Below, in pieces: positions 9,192-18,256 of a stretch of 60,831 bases of DNA. The DNA comes from Gammaproteobacteria bacterium. GTDB taxonomy: Bacteria > Pseudomonadota > Gammaproteobacteria > Ga0077536. Where the stretch lies: the NCBI GenBank assembly GCA_016191285.1, contig JACPPA010000052.1, forward strand, positions 1 through 60,831, in the 5' to 3' direction. The first letter of the stretch is position 1, and every line of letters begins with the position of its first letter. Made by a program: the position numbers and the translations under genes. Below the pieces are notes generated by a model. That model saw nothing but the letters and a program-made list of their open reading frames with translations, was not told where the DNA came from and did not search any database.

Positions 9192-9613
9192 TAGCCGCCG
9201 ACTTGGGCGACCCAATCCTTCAAATTGTAGTAATTGCTGACCCGCGCGACCTTGCCGCCGCGGATCTCGAAGAAAGCGCCCGCCGGCAGCCGATACGTTT
9301 GACCGACCGCCGGAGGCAGGCCTTCATCGGTGACCAGATATTTGCCCAGCACCGTGAACTCCGCGGCGGCGCGATGACCGTCGTCACTGGCCATGACCAC
9401 CAAGTCGACCAATTCTTCTTGGTAACAGCGACCCATATGCTGCATGAATTGGGTAAACGCGGCCTTGCCAATCTCGCGCTTGCCCTGATTGATGTCATGC
9501 GCGACATCATCAGCCAACAAGCTAGTAAAGGTGGCCATGTCGCCGGCGTTAAACGCCGTGTAGTAGCGCTGGATTAGCGCAATTGCCTGGTCACGCATTG
9601 GGTTCGTTCTCAT
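9191..9613 (-). CDS. ketosteroid isomerase-like (SnoaL/NTF2 fold) protein
   Basis: A 140-aa NTF2-fold protein. It starts with the typical helix AIALIQRYYTAFNAGDMATF and ends with a conserved GGKVARVSNYYNLKDW strand pair. Such proteins form cone-shaped pockets acting as isomerases, cyclases or ligand binders. First gene of the operon with the GNAT and nitrilase genes. Family assignment is reasonably firm; activity is not predictable. Confidence 0.8.
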   Translation of the reverse strand: MRTNPMRDQAIALIQRYYTAFNAGDMATFTSLLADDVAHDINQGKREIGKAAFTQFMQHMGRCYQEELVDLVVMASDDGHRAAAEFTVLGKYLVTDEGLPPAVGQTYRLPAGAFFEIRGGKVARVSNYYNLKDWVAQVGG

Positions 9614-9678
9614 ACAGGAAATCGAGGCGGATCATAACGGGTTGAATCGCGCGTTGAGTAGCGCGTGGTCATTGCTGT

Positions 9679-10284
9679 TCATCCGGCGCTCGGTGAGTGC
9701 TCATGCATCAAGGCGCCGAGGGCGCGTGCACTCGGGTCCGCGCTCGCGCTTAATTCGCGCGCGACGGCAGCCTGATCAGCGGCCGGGCGATTCTGGCTCA
9801 GTTTAAATTTGGCGGTGAGTTCGACTTCGGTGAGTTCGAAGCCCCGAATCGCGTTTAATAAATTGCGATATGCCGCGCTTGCTTCGAACGGGCCTAGCCC
9901 ATCCGGACCTTCATATTCGCGCGTCAATGTCGCGACCAGGGCGGTCGTCGCGGCCGCGTCCAATGCACACAAACAGCCAGTGACGTGGACCGCGGCGTAA
10001 TTCCAGGTGGGAACATTCGGCGCAGCGTACCAACGTGGTGACACATAGGCATGCGGCCCGAGGAACACCAGTTTCGCGGCCGCGGCCGCCCGTAATTGTT
10101 CCACCTGCGGATTCGCCGCCGCCAAATGCCAGCGCACTCGCCGCGCCGTGGCGTCGATTAAAAACGGCACGTGGCTCACCAATGGCTGATCCGCATGACT
10201 GGTGATCACGAGCCCGAACGGCTGCGCGGCCATCAGCCTCCAGGCGGCTGCTTCGTCGGCACGGAAATGGGCTGGAACGTACAT
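9679..10284 (-). CDS. PaiB-like FMN-binding protein
   Basis: A 201-aa member of the PaiB / FMN-binding split-barrel family. The N-terminus (MYVPAHFRADEAAAWRLM) and the block GPHAYVSPRWYAAPNVPTWNY are strong family signatures. Bacillus PaiB was described as a negative regulator of sporulation and protease genes, but most homologues have unknown roles and probably bind flavin or heme. It is divergent from the AI-2E family transporter gene, 43 bp away. Confidence 0.85.
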   Translation of the reverse strand: MYVPAHFRADEAAAWRLMAAQPFGLVITSHADQPLVSHVPFLIDATARRVRWHLAAANPQVEQLRAAAAAKLVFLGPHAYVSPRWYAAPNVPTWNYAAVHVTGCLCALDAAATTALVATLTREYEGPDGLGPFEASAAYRNLLNAIRGFELTEVELTAKFKLSQNRPAADQAAVARELSASADPSARALGALMHEHSPSAG

Positions 10285-10327
10285 TACGGTCCTCCGGTGT
10301 GGAACCCCATCTTAGCAAGCGGCGGTT

Positions 10328-11500
10328 ATGACAGTGCGTCTTCGAATGTCTCGTGCATTCAGCGAGGTTGCGCTTCGACGGTCGATCTCGTGTAATCCGC
10401 GCGTGGCTAATCCGCGCTTAGAAAATTTGGTGACGACCGCAGCGCTAGTGCTGCTGGTGGCGGGCTGTTTCGTGGTGTTGGCGCCGTTTGTCTCCGCCTT
10501 GCTGTGGTCGGTGGTTTTATCTTTCACGACCTGGGGCCTCTACGAACGACTGCTAGATCTTTTCAGGCAACGACGGACCCTCGCCGCGTTGACGATGACC
10601 TTACTGCTCGCCACGATTTTGGTGGCGCCAGTGGTCATTGTTACCGCCCAGCTCCGTGACAACGTCGAGAACCTGATGCACGCCGTTAAACAAGTGGCCG
10701 ATACCGGGATCCCGCCGGCGCCGGCATGGCTCGATCAATTGCCGATGGTGGGCGATTACGCCAAGAAGTACTGGCTGCAGTTGCGCGCCGAAACCACCGC
10801 GCCGACTTCAGCCGGTAGCGAAACCTTGGCGTGGTTACACCAGCAAGCCGCGCCGGTCAGCAAATGGCTGCTCGAACGTGGCCTCGCGTTTGGACAAGCC
10901 TTACTGCAACTCACGTTGAGTGTGTTCGCCGCGTTTTACTTGTATCGGGACGGGATTGTGGTCGTGGCGCGTTTCCGCTCGGCGATGGAACGCGTGGCCG
11001 GCGCGCGCGCGCATGGCTTAATCGACTTGGCCGCGCTTACCGTCAAGGGTGTGGTCTACGGAATTCTCGGCACGGCAATCGCGCAAGGTTTTGTCGCGAC
11101 GCTCGGCTTTGCCATTGCTGGGGTCCCCGGTCCGTTCCTGCTCGGTCTCATCACCAGCGTGGTTTCGCTCGTGCCCGGCGGTCCGCCGCTGGTATGGATT
11201 CCAGCAACCTTGTGGTTGCTCCACGAAGGCGAGACGGGTTGGGGCATGTTTACGCTGGCGTGGGGCTTTTTCGTCATCAGTGGTATCGATAATTTCGTGC
11301 GGCCCTACCTCATTAGCCAAGGCGCTGCGCTGCCATTTTTATTGGTCTTGCTCGGGGTGATTGGCGGCTTGCTAGCCTTCGGGTTTATCGGGATCTTTCT
11401 TGGACCGACACTACTTGCCGTCGGCTTCGCGGTAATTCGGGAATGGACCCGGGGCGCGGTACTAAGCGCGGTACCGCCAACGGAATCCCCGGTCCAATAG
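10328..11500 (+). CDS. AI-2E family transporter (UPF0118/PerM)
   Basis: Integral membrane protein of 390 aa with about eight hydrophobic segments: a pair at roughly residues 35-65, one near 90, and a cluster from about 190 to 370. The conserved PGPFLLGLITSVVSLVPGGP block is typical of the family. Members include TqsA, which exports AI-2, and PerM; others are Na+/H+ antiporters, so the substrate stays open. In-frame ATG codons at 10328 and 10346 are both possible starts. An intergenic repeat begins directly after the stop codon. Confidence 0.85.
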   Translation: MTVRLRMSRAFSEVALRRSISCNPRVANPRLENLVTTAALVLLVAGCFVVLAPFVSALLWSVVLSFTTWGLYERLLDLFRQRRTLAALTMTLLLATILVAPVVIVTAQLRDNVENLMHAVKQVADTGIPPAPAWLDQLPMVGDYAKKYWLQLRAETTAPTSAGSETLAWLHQQAAPVSKWLLERGLAFGQALLQLTLSVFAAFYLYRDGIVVVARFRSAMERVAGARAHGLIDLAALTVKGVVYGILGTAIAQGFVATLGFAIAGVPGPFLLGLITSVVSLVPGGPPLVWIPATLWLLHEGETGWGMFTLAWGFFVISGIDNFVRPYLISQGAALPFLLVLLGVIGGLLAFGFIGIFLGPTLLAVGFAVIREWTRGAVLSAVPPTESPVQ

Positions 11501-11892
11501 CTAAGGAATCTCTGCAAAAGGCAGAGCCTCCTTAAGGCACAGGGAGGTGCCGCCATTTTCAATGGTCGCAGACCGTTGAAAATGAAGGAAAACGAAAATG
11601 ACATTTTTTGTTTTCCTTACTTTGACAAAATCGCCCGGCGCGATTTTGAACGCACCTCGTGCGGCCCGCTAGGGCGAGCCTCAGGATGAGGCGGGTAACA
11701 GTCCAGGAGGGACTTATTCAGAGGTTCCCAAAAGCACCGAACAAAAAAATCTCGAGCTACGTTTCCTTGCTGAGATGCAGAAATCCGCTTTTCGCACAGG
11801 TTGAGCAGTTACATTCTTCGCACGTAATCGATTCTGGGGCGACTTCGGCGACCACCGCAACAGTGTGACGCCTAGCTTGATAACGCATTCGC
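11501..11892. other. intergenic stretch with a structured repeat
   Basis: No convincing gene. The first ~85 bp form three consecutive hairpins shared with 18256-18335 (separate entry). Another hairpin lies at about 11625-11648 (CAAAATCGC and GCGATTTTG around CCGGC). The remainder up to the convergent NTF2-like gene shows nothing recognisable. Confidence 0.6.
11503..11584 (+). repeat. triple-hairpin intergenic repeat, copy 1
   Basis: Three hairpins in tandem just after the AI-2E transporter stop. Hairpin 1 (11503-11533) has AAGGA/TCCTT outer and CTCTGC/GCAGAG inner stems. Hairpin 2 (11536-11551) has GGCAC/GTGCC. Hairpin 3 (11554-11584) is a 14-bp stem around a GCA loop, inner half AATGGTC/GACCGTT. 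The copy at 18257-18328 keeps the layout with paired base changes. No T-run follows, so it is not a simple terminator. Confidence 0.65.
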
Positions 11893-12327
11893 TTATCGGT
11901 CGGCAACCATCCGGAGCGCTACTCGCAAATGTCGATACTTCCATTTACCGTTTACTTTCACATAGTCGTCGTCATACCTCAATGCGAACCACTTTTCCTC
12001 GTTGTTTTCGGAATAGGTCCACGGGCCCATGATGTACCACACGCCGGTGGCGCGATCCCCATCGACTTCGATAATGGGATTCATGATGTTGTGCTGAGAA
12101 AAACTGAACGTTTTTTGGAAGCGGCGGAATAAGTCGCGAATTTCCTCATGTCCTTTCGCCTTCCCAAAATCGCCACTTTCCCAGATGCCATCTTCGGCAA
12201 AGACCGAAGCGACTCGGTCCGGGTTGTGTGCATCGTCGCAGATTTCGCAATAGCGCGCCTTGAGCTGCTTGATAGCCTCGATGTCTTCGAGCCGGGTGAT
12301 TCGCTTTTCGAGTTCCGTGGTGTTCAT
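11893..12327 (-). CDS. SnoaL-like / NTF2-fold protein
   Basis: A 144-aa polyketide-cyclase-like (SnoaL_4 type) protein. A short N-terminal coiled helix (LEKRITRLEDIEAIKQLKARY) is followed by the NTF2 fold (VFAEDGIWESGDFG ... GHEEIRDLFRRF). Homologues include steroid- and aromatic-degradation enzymes and many unknowns. A strong AAGGAGG lies 7 nt upstream of the ATG. It is separated from the other NTF2-like gene at 9191 and only distantly similar to it. Confidence 0.78.
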   Translation of the reverse strand: MNTTELEKRITRLEDIEAIKQLKARYCEICDDAHNPDRVASVFAEDGIWESGDFGKAKGHEEIRDLFRRFQKTFSFSQHNIMNPIIEVDGDRATGVWYIMGPWTYSENNEEKWFALRYDDDYVKVNGKWKYRHLRVALRMVADR

Positions 12328-12365
12328 GGTGGGTCCTCCTTAAGTAAAGGGTTTTCCGATTTCGG

Positions 12366-12566
12366 TTGATCCTTGCGGAAGTACTACAAGGTTTCCGGAG
12401 CGATGCCGACTATGAAGCCGCCAAGGCATTGTTAGCAAGCCCGACTATTTACGACTTGCTCGGAGCCAGTCTCGCTATTAAGACCACCGACAACTATCGC
12501 GCTCTTCGAAAACCGGGCATTGCGGTCCGCAAATTAGCCGACGCCGTATTCCCGCGCGGCGGGTAA
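12366..12566 (+). pseudogene. VapC-like PIN domain fragment
   Basis: The 66-codon open frame begins mid-domain with ILAEVLQGFRSDADYEAAKAL, a central motif of VapC toxins, and continues through IKTTDNYRALRKPGIAVRK. The N-terminal catalytic Asp strand is absent, as is everything after VRKLADA where the last acidic residues should be. No vapB partner is adjacent. It is a remnant of a toxin-antitoxin locus and cannot be active. Confidence 0.7.
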
Positions 12567-12619
12567 TCCGTTAGTGTCAATGGCCAGGAACAGCCACGAC
12601 AACATTAGAGGAATATCTC

Positions 12620-13033
12620 GTGCCCTATACTCACCGCCTCCGCGTACGCTACGGCGAATGCGATCAACAAGGCGTGGTATTCAATCCCAACTATATGGTC
12701 TACATGGATGACGCCGGCGAAGTCTGGGTGAGCAGCCTGTCACCCACCGGCAATTTCCTTGACTTGGGCTGGGACTGGATGGTGGTCAGGTCGACCATCG
12801 AATGGCAGAGTCCGGCCCACCATGGCGATACGCTCAGCATCGAGGTCGGCATCGTGCGTTATGGCAGCACGTCGTTCGAGATCGGTTATGTCGGTACGGT
12901 CGAAGGCCGGCTGGTGTTCAAGGCGCGCAGCACCTGCGTCAGCGTGAAAGCCGGAACCGCCGAGAAATTTGTCACGCCTGATCACATAAAACAATTGCTG
13001 GGGCCAGCGCAGGATTGGGAGTTGCCACCATGA
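12620..13033 (+). CDS. acyl-CoA thioesterase, 4HBT (YbgC-like) family
   Basis: Hot-dog-fold thioesterase of 137 aa starting at GTG with AGAGGAAT about 8 nt upstream. The active-site region RYGECDQQGVVFNPNYMVYMDDA carries the Asp typical of 4-hydroxybenzoyl-CoA thioesterase relatives. It probably cleaves short or aromatic acyl-CoA. Its stop overlaps the ATG of the next gene (ATGA), so the two form an operon. Confidence 0.83.
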   Translation: MPYTHRLRVRYGECDQQGVVFNPNYMVYMDDAGEVWVSSLSPTGNFLDLGWDWMVVRSTIEWQSPAHHGDTLSIEVGIVRYGSTSFEIGYVGTVEGRLVFKARSTCVSVKAGTAEKFVTPDHIKQLLGPAQDWELPP

Positions 13034-14160
13034 TTACCAGCTTTGACGACTATCTCATCCATCAGACTCCTCAGGCGCTAGCCCAGGTCGGCACCACCGA
13101 TTCGAATGCCTACGACCGCTACTTCCTCGAAGGCTTCATCGAGGATGGCTCGCTGATGTTCGGTGCTGCATTCGGGCTTTACCCGAACCGCGACGTGGTC
13201 GACGGCGCCTTCAGTATCAGCTTCGACGGCACGCAGTATTCGCTGTTTGCGAGCGGCCGCGCGCCAATCGAACGAGGGGAGTCGCGAGTCGGGCCGATAC
13301 GCGTAGAAATCCTCGCACCCATGCGCAACCTGCGCCTGCTGATCGACGACCAAGCGCGTGGCTTTTTTGCCGAACTGCGCTTCGATGCCGCCACCGGCGT
13401 GATCGACGAAGGGCGCCAGACCATGACCGATGGCGCTCGCACCTCGGTCGATCTGACCCGCTATTCGCAGCTCGGCACCTGGTCGGGGGTGATCCAAGTC
13501 AAGGGCCGGCGCATCGCGCTCGAAGGTAGGCGCGTGCTTGGCATCCGCGATCATTCCTGGGGTGTGCGCCCACTCGGCGGTGGCGGCAGCACCCGCTGGG
13601 CGCCGCAGATCTGCTGGTTCTGGGGCCCGATCTTTTTCGGTGACGAGTGCCTGCACTGGCACTTGAACGACAACCCCGAAGGCGAGATCCCCGATCGCTT
13701 CGCCGCGCTGGTGCCGCGGGTTACCAGTGCCGGCAGCGGACCGCTGTACATGCGCGATACTGGCGGCGAATATCTCTTCCCCGTCGCCTTCACGCCGCGC
13801 TATCGCAGAGGCACCCGCCGTGTCGAACATTTAGAAGTCGAGATCCACGACAAGCGCGGCCCGCGCATGAAACTCGAATTCATTCCCGACCAACGGCTGC
13901 TGTTTTCATTGATGGGGCTCGGCTACACGAACAAAGCCTGGGAACACGGCGCCTGGCGCGGCGAACTCATGGTCGACGAGACCGCCTGGCCGAGTCGTGA
14001 ACAATCGCCGCTCTTCCCGCGCAACTGGCATATGCACCACGTGTGCAAGGTGGTCCGCGACGATGGCGCCGAGGGCACGGCCATTCTTGAGCAATGTCTC
14101 TTCGGGCCGCACCCTCCGAGTGAGCTGGTGGGCGTGACGGAGGGGTGGCAGGCGGCGTAA
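13030..14160 (+). CDS. uncharacterised protein, possible CrtC/AttH-like lipocalin fold
   Basis: A 376-aa soluble protein with no signal peptide. The pattern GIRDHSWGVRPLGGGG followed by WFWGPIFFGDECLHWHL recalls proteins annotated as DUF7064/DUF7065 or tocopherol-cyclase/hydroxyneurosporene-synthase-like double lipocalins; this is from memory and uncertain. The ATG at 13030 overlaps the thioesterase stop (ATGA), fixing the start; an upstream in-frame start would be buried in the thioesterase gene. The pairing suggests a role in fatty acyl, steroid or aromatic metabolism. Confidence 0.5.
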   Translation: MITSFDDYLIHQTPQALAQVGTTDSNAYDRYFLEGFIEDGSLMFGAAFGLYPNRDVVDGAFSISFDGTQYSLFASGRAPIERGESRVGPIRVEILAPMRNLRLLIDDQARGFFAELRFDAATGVIDEGRQTMTDGARTSVDLTRYSQLGTWSGVIQVKGRRIALEGRRVLGIRDHSWGVRPLGGGGSTRWAPQICWFWGPIFFGDECLHWHLNDNPEGEIPDRFAALVPRVTSAGSGPLYMRDTGGEYLFPVAFTPRYRRGTRRVEHLEVEIHDKRGPRMKLEFIPDQRLLFSLMGLGYTNKAWEHGAWRGELMVDETAWPSREQSPLFPRNWHMHHVCKVVRDDGAEGTAILEQCLFGPHPPSELVGVTEGWQAA

Positions 14161-14182
14161 CTTGCACAAGACGCCGATACCT

Positions 14183-15019
14183 TCAGGGTTTGCTCCGATC
14201 GTAATTCGGTACAAACAACACCGTGTCCGCAACCTTGTAAGCACCGATCAATTGTTGACCCTCGGCCGAAGTTAGAAAATCGACGAATTTTTTAGCGGCT
14301 TCGAACTTGACGTGGGGATGGCGGCGTGGATTTACCAGAATTGCACTGTATTGATTAAAGAGGCGCGGGTCGCCTTCCGCCAATAATTCCAAGTCGCCGC
14401 GATTTTTGAACGTGAGCCAGGTCGCGCGATCGGCCAGCGTGTAGGCATCGAGCGCGGCCGCGGTGTTGAGCGTCGCGCCCATGCCGGCGCCGAGTTCCTT
14501 GTACCAGCTCCCGGATGCAGCGCGTGCATCGACGTGCGCCGCGTCCCACAATCGCATTTCCGCGCGATGTGTGCCGCTGTCATCGGCACGGGATACAAAA
14601 TTTGCTTTGATGGCGCCGATTGCGTGGAGCACGGCGGCGGCATCGTGATTGTCTTTGATGCCGGCCGGATCGGCTTTTGGTCCGACGAACACAAAGTCGT
14701 TGTACATCAATTCACGGCGGTCGACGCCGAATCCGGCGTTGACGAATTTCATTTCGCCGGGCCGGTCATGGATGAGCAGCGCATCGCAGTCACCCTTCTC
14801 GCCAATTTTTAGCGCTTGTCCGGTACCGACGGCGATCACGCGAACCTCGACTCCGGTCTTGGCCTGCGCCAACGGGAGAAAGTAATCGAAAAATCCCGAC
14901 GCTTGGGTCGACGTCGTTGACGCGAGCGTAATAAATTCCGCTTCCGCGTGGGCGCTCGACAAGAAATTGATAGCGAGTAGCAAGACCAGCAGCGGGCGAA
15001 TAAATCTAGACATTGTCAT
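14183..15019 (-). CDS. tupA: tungstate ABC transporter, periplasmic binding protein
   Basis: Signal peptide at residues 1-25 (RFIRPLLVLLLAINFLSSAHA). The oxyanion-binding start LASTTSTQASGFFDYFLP is typical of TupA (TTTS in the pocket), followed by GTGQALKIGEKGDCDALLIHD and SRADDSGTHRAEM. TupA proteins bind tungstate with very high affinity for insertion into W- or Mo-pterin enzymes. It is the last gene of tupB-tupC-tupA, 62 bp after tupC. Molybdate (ModA) or generic sulfate-type binding is less likely given the TTST and DSGTH motifs. Confidence 0.88.
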   Translation of the reverse strand: MTMSRFIRPLLVLLLAINFLSSAHAEAEFITLASTTSTQASGFFDYFLPLAQAKTGVEVRVIAVGTGQALKIGEKGDCDALLIHDRPGEMKFVNAGFGVDRRELMYNDFVFVGPKADPAGIKDNHDAAAVLHAIGAIKANFVSRADDSGTHRAEMRLWDAAHVDARAASGSWYKELGAGMGATLNTAAALDAYTLADRATWLTFKNRGDLELLAEGDPRLFNQYSAILVNPRRHPHVKFEAAKKFVDFLTSAEGQQLIGAYKVADTVLFVPNYDRSKP

Positions 15020-15081
15020 GGCGATTTCCCTACCTTGGTAGTTAAAATTAATTCAGGTCCAATGCGGGGCGACGGCTGGTA

Positions 15082-15834
15082 TCACCACCAGAGCTCGCCG
15101 CGCACGAATGCTCGTCCTGCGTCGGAGGCGGGTTCTGTGAAAAATTTTTGCGCATCACCGCGTTCGACAAGCTGGCCGCGATGCAGAAATAAAACTTCGC
15201 CGGCCAAGCGTTGCGCCTGTGCGAGATCATGGGTCGAGAGCATGATCTTGGTGCCGGCCGCCGCAATATGGCGAATGAGGTTTTCAACGGAACGCGTGGC
15301 GGCAGGGTCGAGATTGGCAGTCGGTTCGTCCATGAATAACACTTCGGGCGTCAGTGCCCAGGCACGCGCCAAGGCCAAGCGTTGCTGCTCGCCACCGGAC
15401 AGCACGCGCGCCGGGCGTTTCGCCAACGGTGTCAAACCCGTTTCATCGAGGACTTGGGCGACCCTCGAGCGCCGCTCTGCCCGCGGCGTTCCACGCGTCG
15501 CGAGCGCATAGTCGATATTGGCCGCGACGCTCCGGCGTAACAACACGGGACGCTGGAACACCATCGCTTGCCGACCTGTCGCGTTGGCCGCATCGACTCC
15601 GGTCCAGCGGATTTCGCCAGTACTGGGCCGCAGCAGACCATGGCAGAGTTTTAACAGTAACGTCTTGCCAGCACCGTTCGCACCCAGCAAGACAGTTGGG
15701 CTTCCGGCCGCGAGCTCGAAGCTGATGTCGGTTAATAAATCAGCGCTATCCAAACGCAGTCCGAGTGAACGCACCGCCAAGGGCAGGATGCCGACGTCGG
15801 TCGGAAAATATTCAGGCCGCATGGCGTTCGGCAT
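15082..15834 (-). CDS. tupC: tungstate ABC transporter, ATP-binding protein
   Basis: ABC ATPase of 250 aa. Walker A is GANGAGKTLLLK, the signature LSGGEQQRLALARA and Walker B VLFMDEPTANLDP, with the switch His in STHDLAQ. It powers tungstate uptake with TupB and TupA. The start at 15834 overlaps tupB by 23 nt; a second in-frame ATG at 15822 is also possible. Confidence 0.87.
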   Translation of the reverse strand: MPNAMRPEYFPTDVGILPLAVRSLGLRLDSADLLTDISFELAAGSPTVLLGANGAGKTLLLKLCHGLLRPSTGEIRWTGVDAANATGRQAMVFQRPVLLRRSVAANIDYALATRGTPRAERRSRVAQVLDETGLTPLAKRPARVLSGGEQQRLALARAWALTPEVLFMDEPTANLDPAATRSVENLIRHIAAAGTKIMLSTHDLAQAQRLAGEVLFLHRGQLVERGDAQKFFTEPASDAGRAFVRGELWW

Positions 15835-16519
15835 AATCGCGAATGAGATAGGCTGCGGCGTTAACCGCGAAGGCGGTCGTAATCAAAATCAAGCCGAGTC
15901 CCAGGGCCAGCGCGAGATCGCCCCGTGCGGTCTCCAAAGCGATGGCGGTCGTCATGACCCTTGTCACATGCGCGATATTGCCGCCGACGATGAGCACCGC
16001 GCCAACCTCCGCGATCGCCCGGCCAAAGCCCGCCAAGAGCGCGGTCAACAGTCGGAAACGACCTTCCCACAACAGGGTCCGCAGCACCTGCCCCACGCCA
16101 AGGTCAAACGACCGAAACTGTTCGGCATACTCTTCTAACAAATCCTCGATGACTTGGCGGCTGAGCGAACAAATGATGGGAAAAACCAGGAGTGATTGCG
16201 CGATGATCATCGCCGTCGGGGTGAATAATAGCCCCAGCCCGCCGAACGGTCCGGAGCGCGACAACAGCAAATAAACGACCAGTCCGATGACCACCGGCGG
16301 CATCCCCATGCCGGCGTTCATCAGCACTACCACGAACTTGCGGCCTGGAAATCTCGCCACCGCCAGTAACGCACCAACGGCGAAACCAACCAGGGCGGAT
16401 AAACCCACCGCGATGACGCTGACCATGAGCGACCGGTACACGATTTCGGCGAGCGTTGGATCCAGGCTCACAACCAATCGCCACGCCGCGTGCCCTGCGT
16501 CAGTAAATTCATTCATCAT
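15812..16519 (-). CDS. tupB: tungstate ABC transporter, permease
   Basis: A 235-aa inner-membrane permease with about five hydrophobic helices. The EAA-type loop contacting the ATPase is visible as EVGAVLIVGGNIAHVTRVMTT preceded by GFGRAIAE. First gene of the tupBCA operon. It is divergent from the OprO/P-like porin; the 124 bp between them must hold both promoters. Confidence 0.87.
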   Translation of the reverse strand: MMNEFTDAGHAAWRLVVSLDPTLAEIVYRSLMVSVIAVGLSALVGFAVGALLAVARFPGRKFVVVLMNAGMGMPPVVIGLVVYLLLSRSGPFGGLGLLFTPTAMIIAQSLLVFPIICSLSRQVIEDLLEEYAEQFRSFDLGVGQVLRTLLWEGRFRLLTALLAGFGRAIAEVGAVLIVGGNIAHVTRVMTTAIALETARGDLALALGLGLILITTAFAVNAAAYLIRDYAERHAA

Positions 16520-16643
16520 GTTCCCAAACTCAAATGTGCAAAGAGTAGCCTATATTTTTAGGTTGAAACCGAAAGGATAGATTATAGAATGCCCGCCTCC
16601 CGGCGGTAACCTCCGGTTAATTTAAGCATAGGAATTCATATCA

Positions 16644-18197
16644 ATGGTCATCGCATCCCGAATGCTAAGCACCGCGCAACGGTGCGTTGCGCGCACAATC
16701 GCGATTATGTCGTTAGTCATGCCCGGTTCGGCGTGGGCGACGGATGCGGCTTTGCTGGAGGTCTTGCGTAACAACAAACTCATCACGGAAGCGCAATATC
16801 GAGCGCTCACGCAAGCCGCCAGCGCACAGCCCGAAATTAATGCGCAAAGACTGGTCCCGCAATCGGATCAAGATGTGCTCGATGTGCTACTCGCGAACGG
16901 CCTTATCACGCAAGCGCAATTCGCCGCGCTGCGCGTGAAAACCGGGCAGGAAAAGATGACTAATCCGGAAGCCAAGATCACTTTGAAAGACGGCTTCAAG
17001 ATCCAAAACCAGGACAAAACTTTTACCGCGCAGCTCGGCGTGTATTTCCAGTTCGACAGCGCCCTTTACGACGATGACCGAACCGATTTCTCGAGCGGTA
17101 CTGAACTACGGCGTGGACGCTTGTCGCTCGGCGGCACGCTGTATTCGGATTGGGATTACAAATTCGAAGCGGATTTTGCGGGCACCACCCAAGGCGGTAC
17201 CACCAATACCGTTAACGTCACGGATGCCTATCTGCGCTGGAACGGCTTCCGTCCATTCGCCGTTACGGCGGGCAGTTTCAAAGTACCGTTTGGCTTGGAG
17301 GCGGTTGGCAGCGCGAAGTACCAAACTTTCATGGAACGCGGCCTGCCCTTCGCGTTCCTCACCTTGCGCCGCCTGGGCGGCATGGTATCGAGCAATGGCG
17401 ATAACTGGAGCGCGGCGGTTGGCGCCTTCGGCGATCCGGTTGCCAGTCAAAGTGGCGATGACGAAGGGCAGCAAGTCGCGGGACGATTCACTTATGCGCC
17501 GTGGTTCGAAGCTGATCGCGCGTTGCACTTTGGCGTATCCGGTAGTTGGGTTCAGCCTGCGCAAAACGGGACCGGTAACCGCCTTGAAACGATTCAATTC
17601 CGCACGAAGCCGGAATCGAACATTATTTCAGATAGTTTGCCCACTAGTTTGACCCCGAGCGCCAACTTAACCGCCGCCGGGAAAACGTTTGGTGCGAGCA
17701 GCGGACGGCTGGTCGATACTGGAAATATTCCAGGCGACGTGAACCACGTGACGTTGTTGGACGCGGAATTCGCAGCGGTCTACGGTCCGTGGTCCGTACA
17801 GGGTGAATACACGCGGGCGACTGTCGATCGGGCTCGTTTCGGGAATCTCGATTTCGACGGCTACTACGTCTACGGCAGCTGGTTCTTGACTGGCGAATCG
17901 CGAAATTACCGCGGCGACAAAGGCGGCTTCGACGCAATTTTGCCCAGTCATCCATTCAACCCGCGCTTGAACAGCTGGGGCGCGTGGGAACTCGCCACGC
18001 GTTATAGTCTATTGAACCTAAATGACGGAACGGTGCGTGGCGGCGAGATCGACGAGGCAACCGTTGGCCTAAATTGGTACCCCAATGCCTATGTGCGAGT
18101 GATGGCGAACTATGTGAACGTCCTCGCGGTTAACGGTGGCTTGCATGCCGGCGATAACCCGAGCCTCTTCCAACTTCGCCTGCAGTTTGCGTACTAG
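16644..18197 (+). CDS. OprO/OprP-family outer-membrane porin
   Basis: A 517-aa porin with a signal peptide (IAIMSLVMPGSAWA) and an N-terminal segment containing repeats of LLxxxLITEAQYxAL. A beta-barrel domain with the family start FKIQNQDKTFTAQLGVYFQ follows, ending with aromatic residue QLRLQFAY. AGGAATT precedes the ATG. OprP/OprO channels select phosphate and polyphosphate. The divergent neighbour is a tungstate transporter, so an oxyanion route across the outer membrane is an attractive but unproven idea. Confidence 0.87.
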   Translation: MVIASRMLSTAQRCVARTIAIMSLVMPGSAWATDAALLEVLRNNKLITEAQYRALTQAASAQPEINAQRLVPQSDQDVLDVLLANGLITQAQFAALRVKTGQEKMTNPEAKITLKDGFKIQNQDKTFTAQLGVYFQFDSALYDDDRTDFSSGTELRRGRLSLGGTLYSDWDYKFEADFAGTTQGGTTNTVNVTDAYLRWNGFRPFAVTAGSFKVPFGLEAVGSAKYQTFMERGLPFAFLTLRRLGGMVSSNGDNWSAAVGAFGDPVASQSGDDEGQQVAGRFTYAPWFEADRALHFGVSGSWVQPAQNGTGNRLETIQFRTKPESNIISDSLPTSLTPSANLTAAGKTFGASSGRLVDTGNIPGDVNHVTLLDAEFAAVYGPWSVQGEYTRATVDRARFGNLDFDGYYVYGSWFLTGESRNYRGDKGGFDAILPSHPFNPRLNSWGAWELATRYSLLNLNDGTVRGGEIDEATVGLNWYPNAYVRVMANYVNVLAVNGGLHAGDNPSLFQLRLQFAY

Positions 18198-18256
18198 CTG
18201 GTAGCGGGACGAGGTGACTCGCCCCGCTACCAGCAAATAGCCCGCACTGTAACTTA

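Noticed and set aside
11305-11604. Minus-strand frame containing LKMAAPP, also present antisense at 18069-18323
   Set aside because: The shared peptide is just the translation of the non-coding triple-hairpin repeat read backwards; both frames run antisense into real genes.
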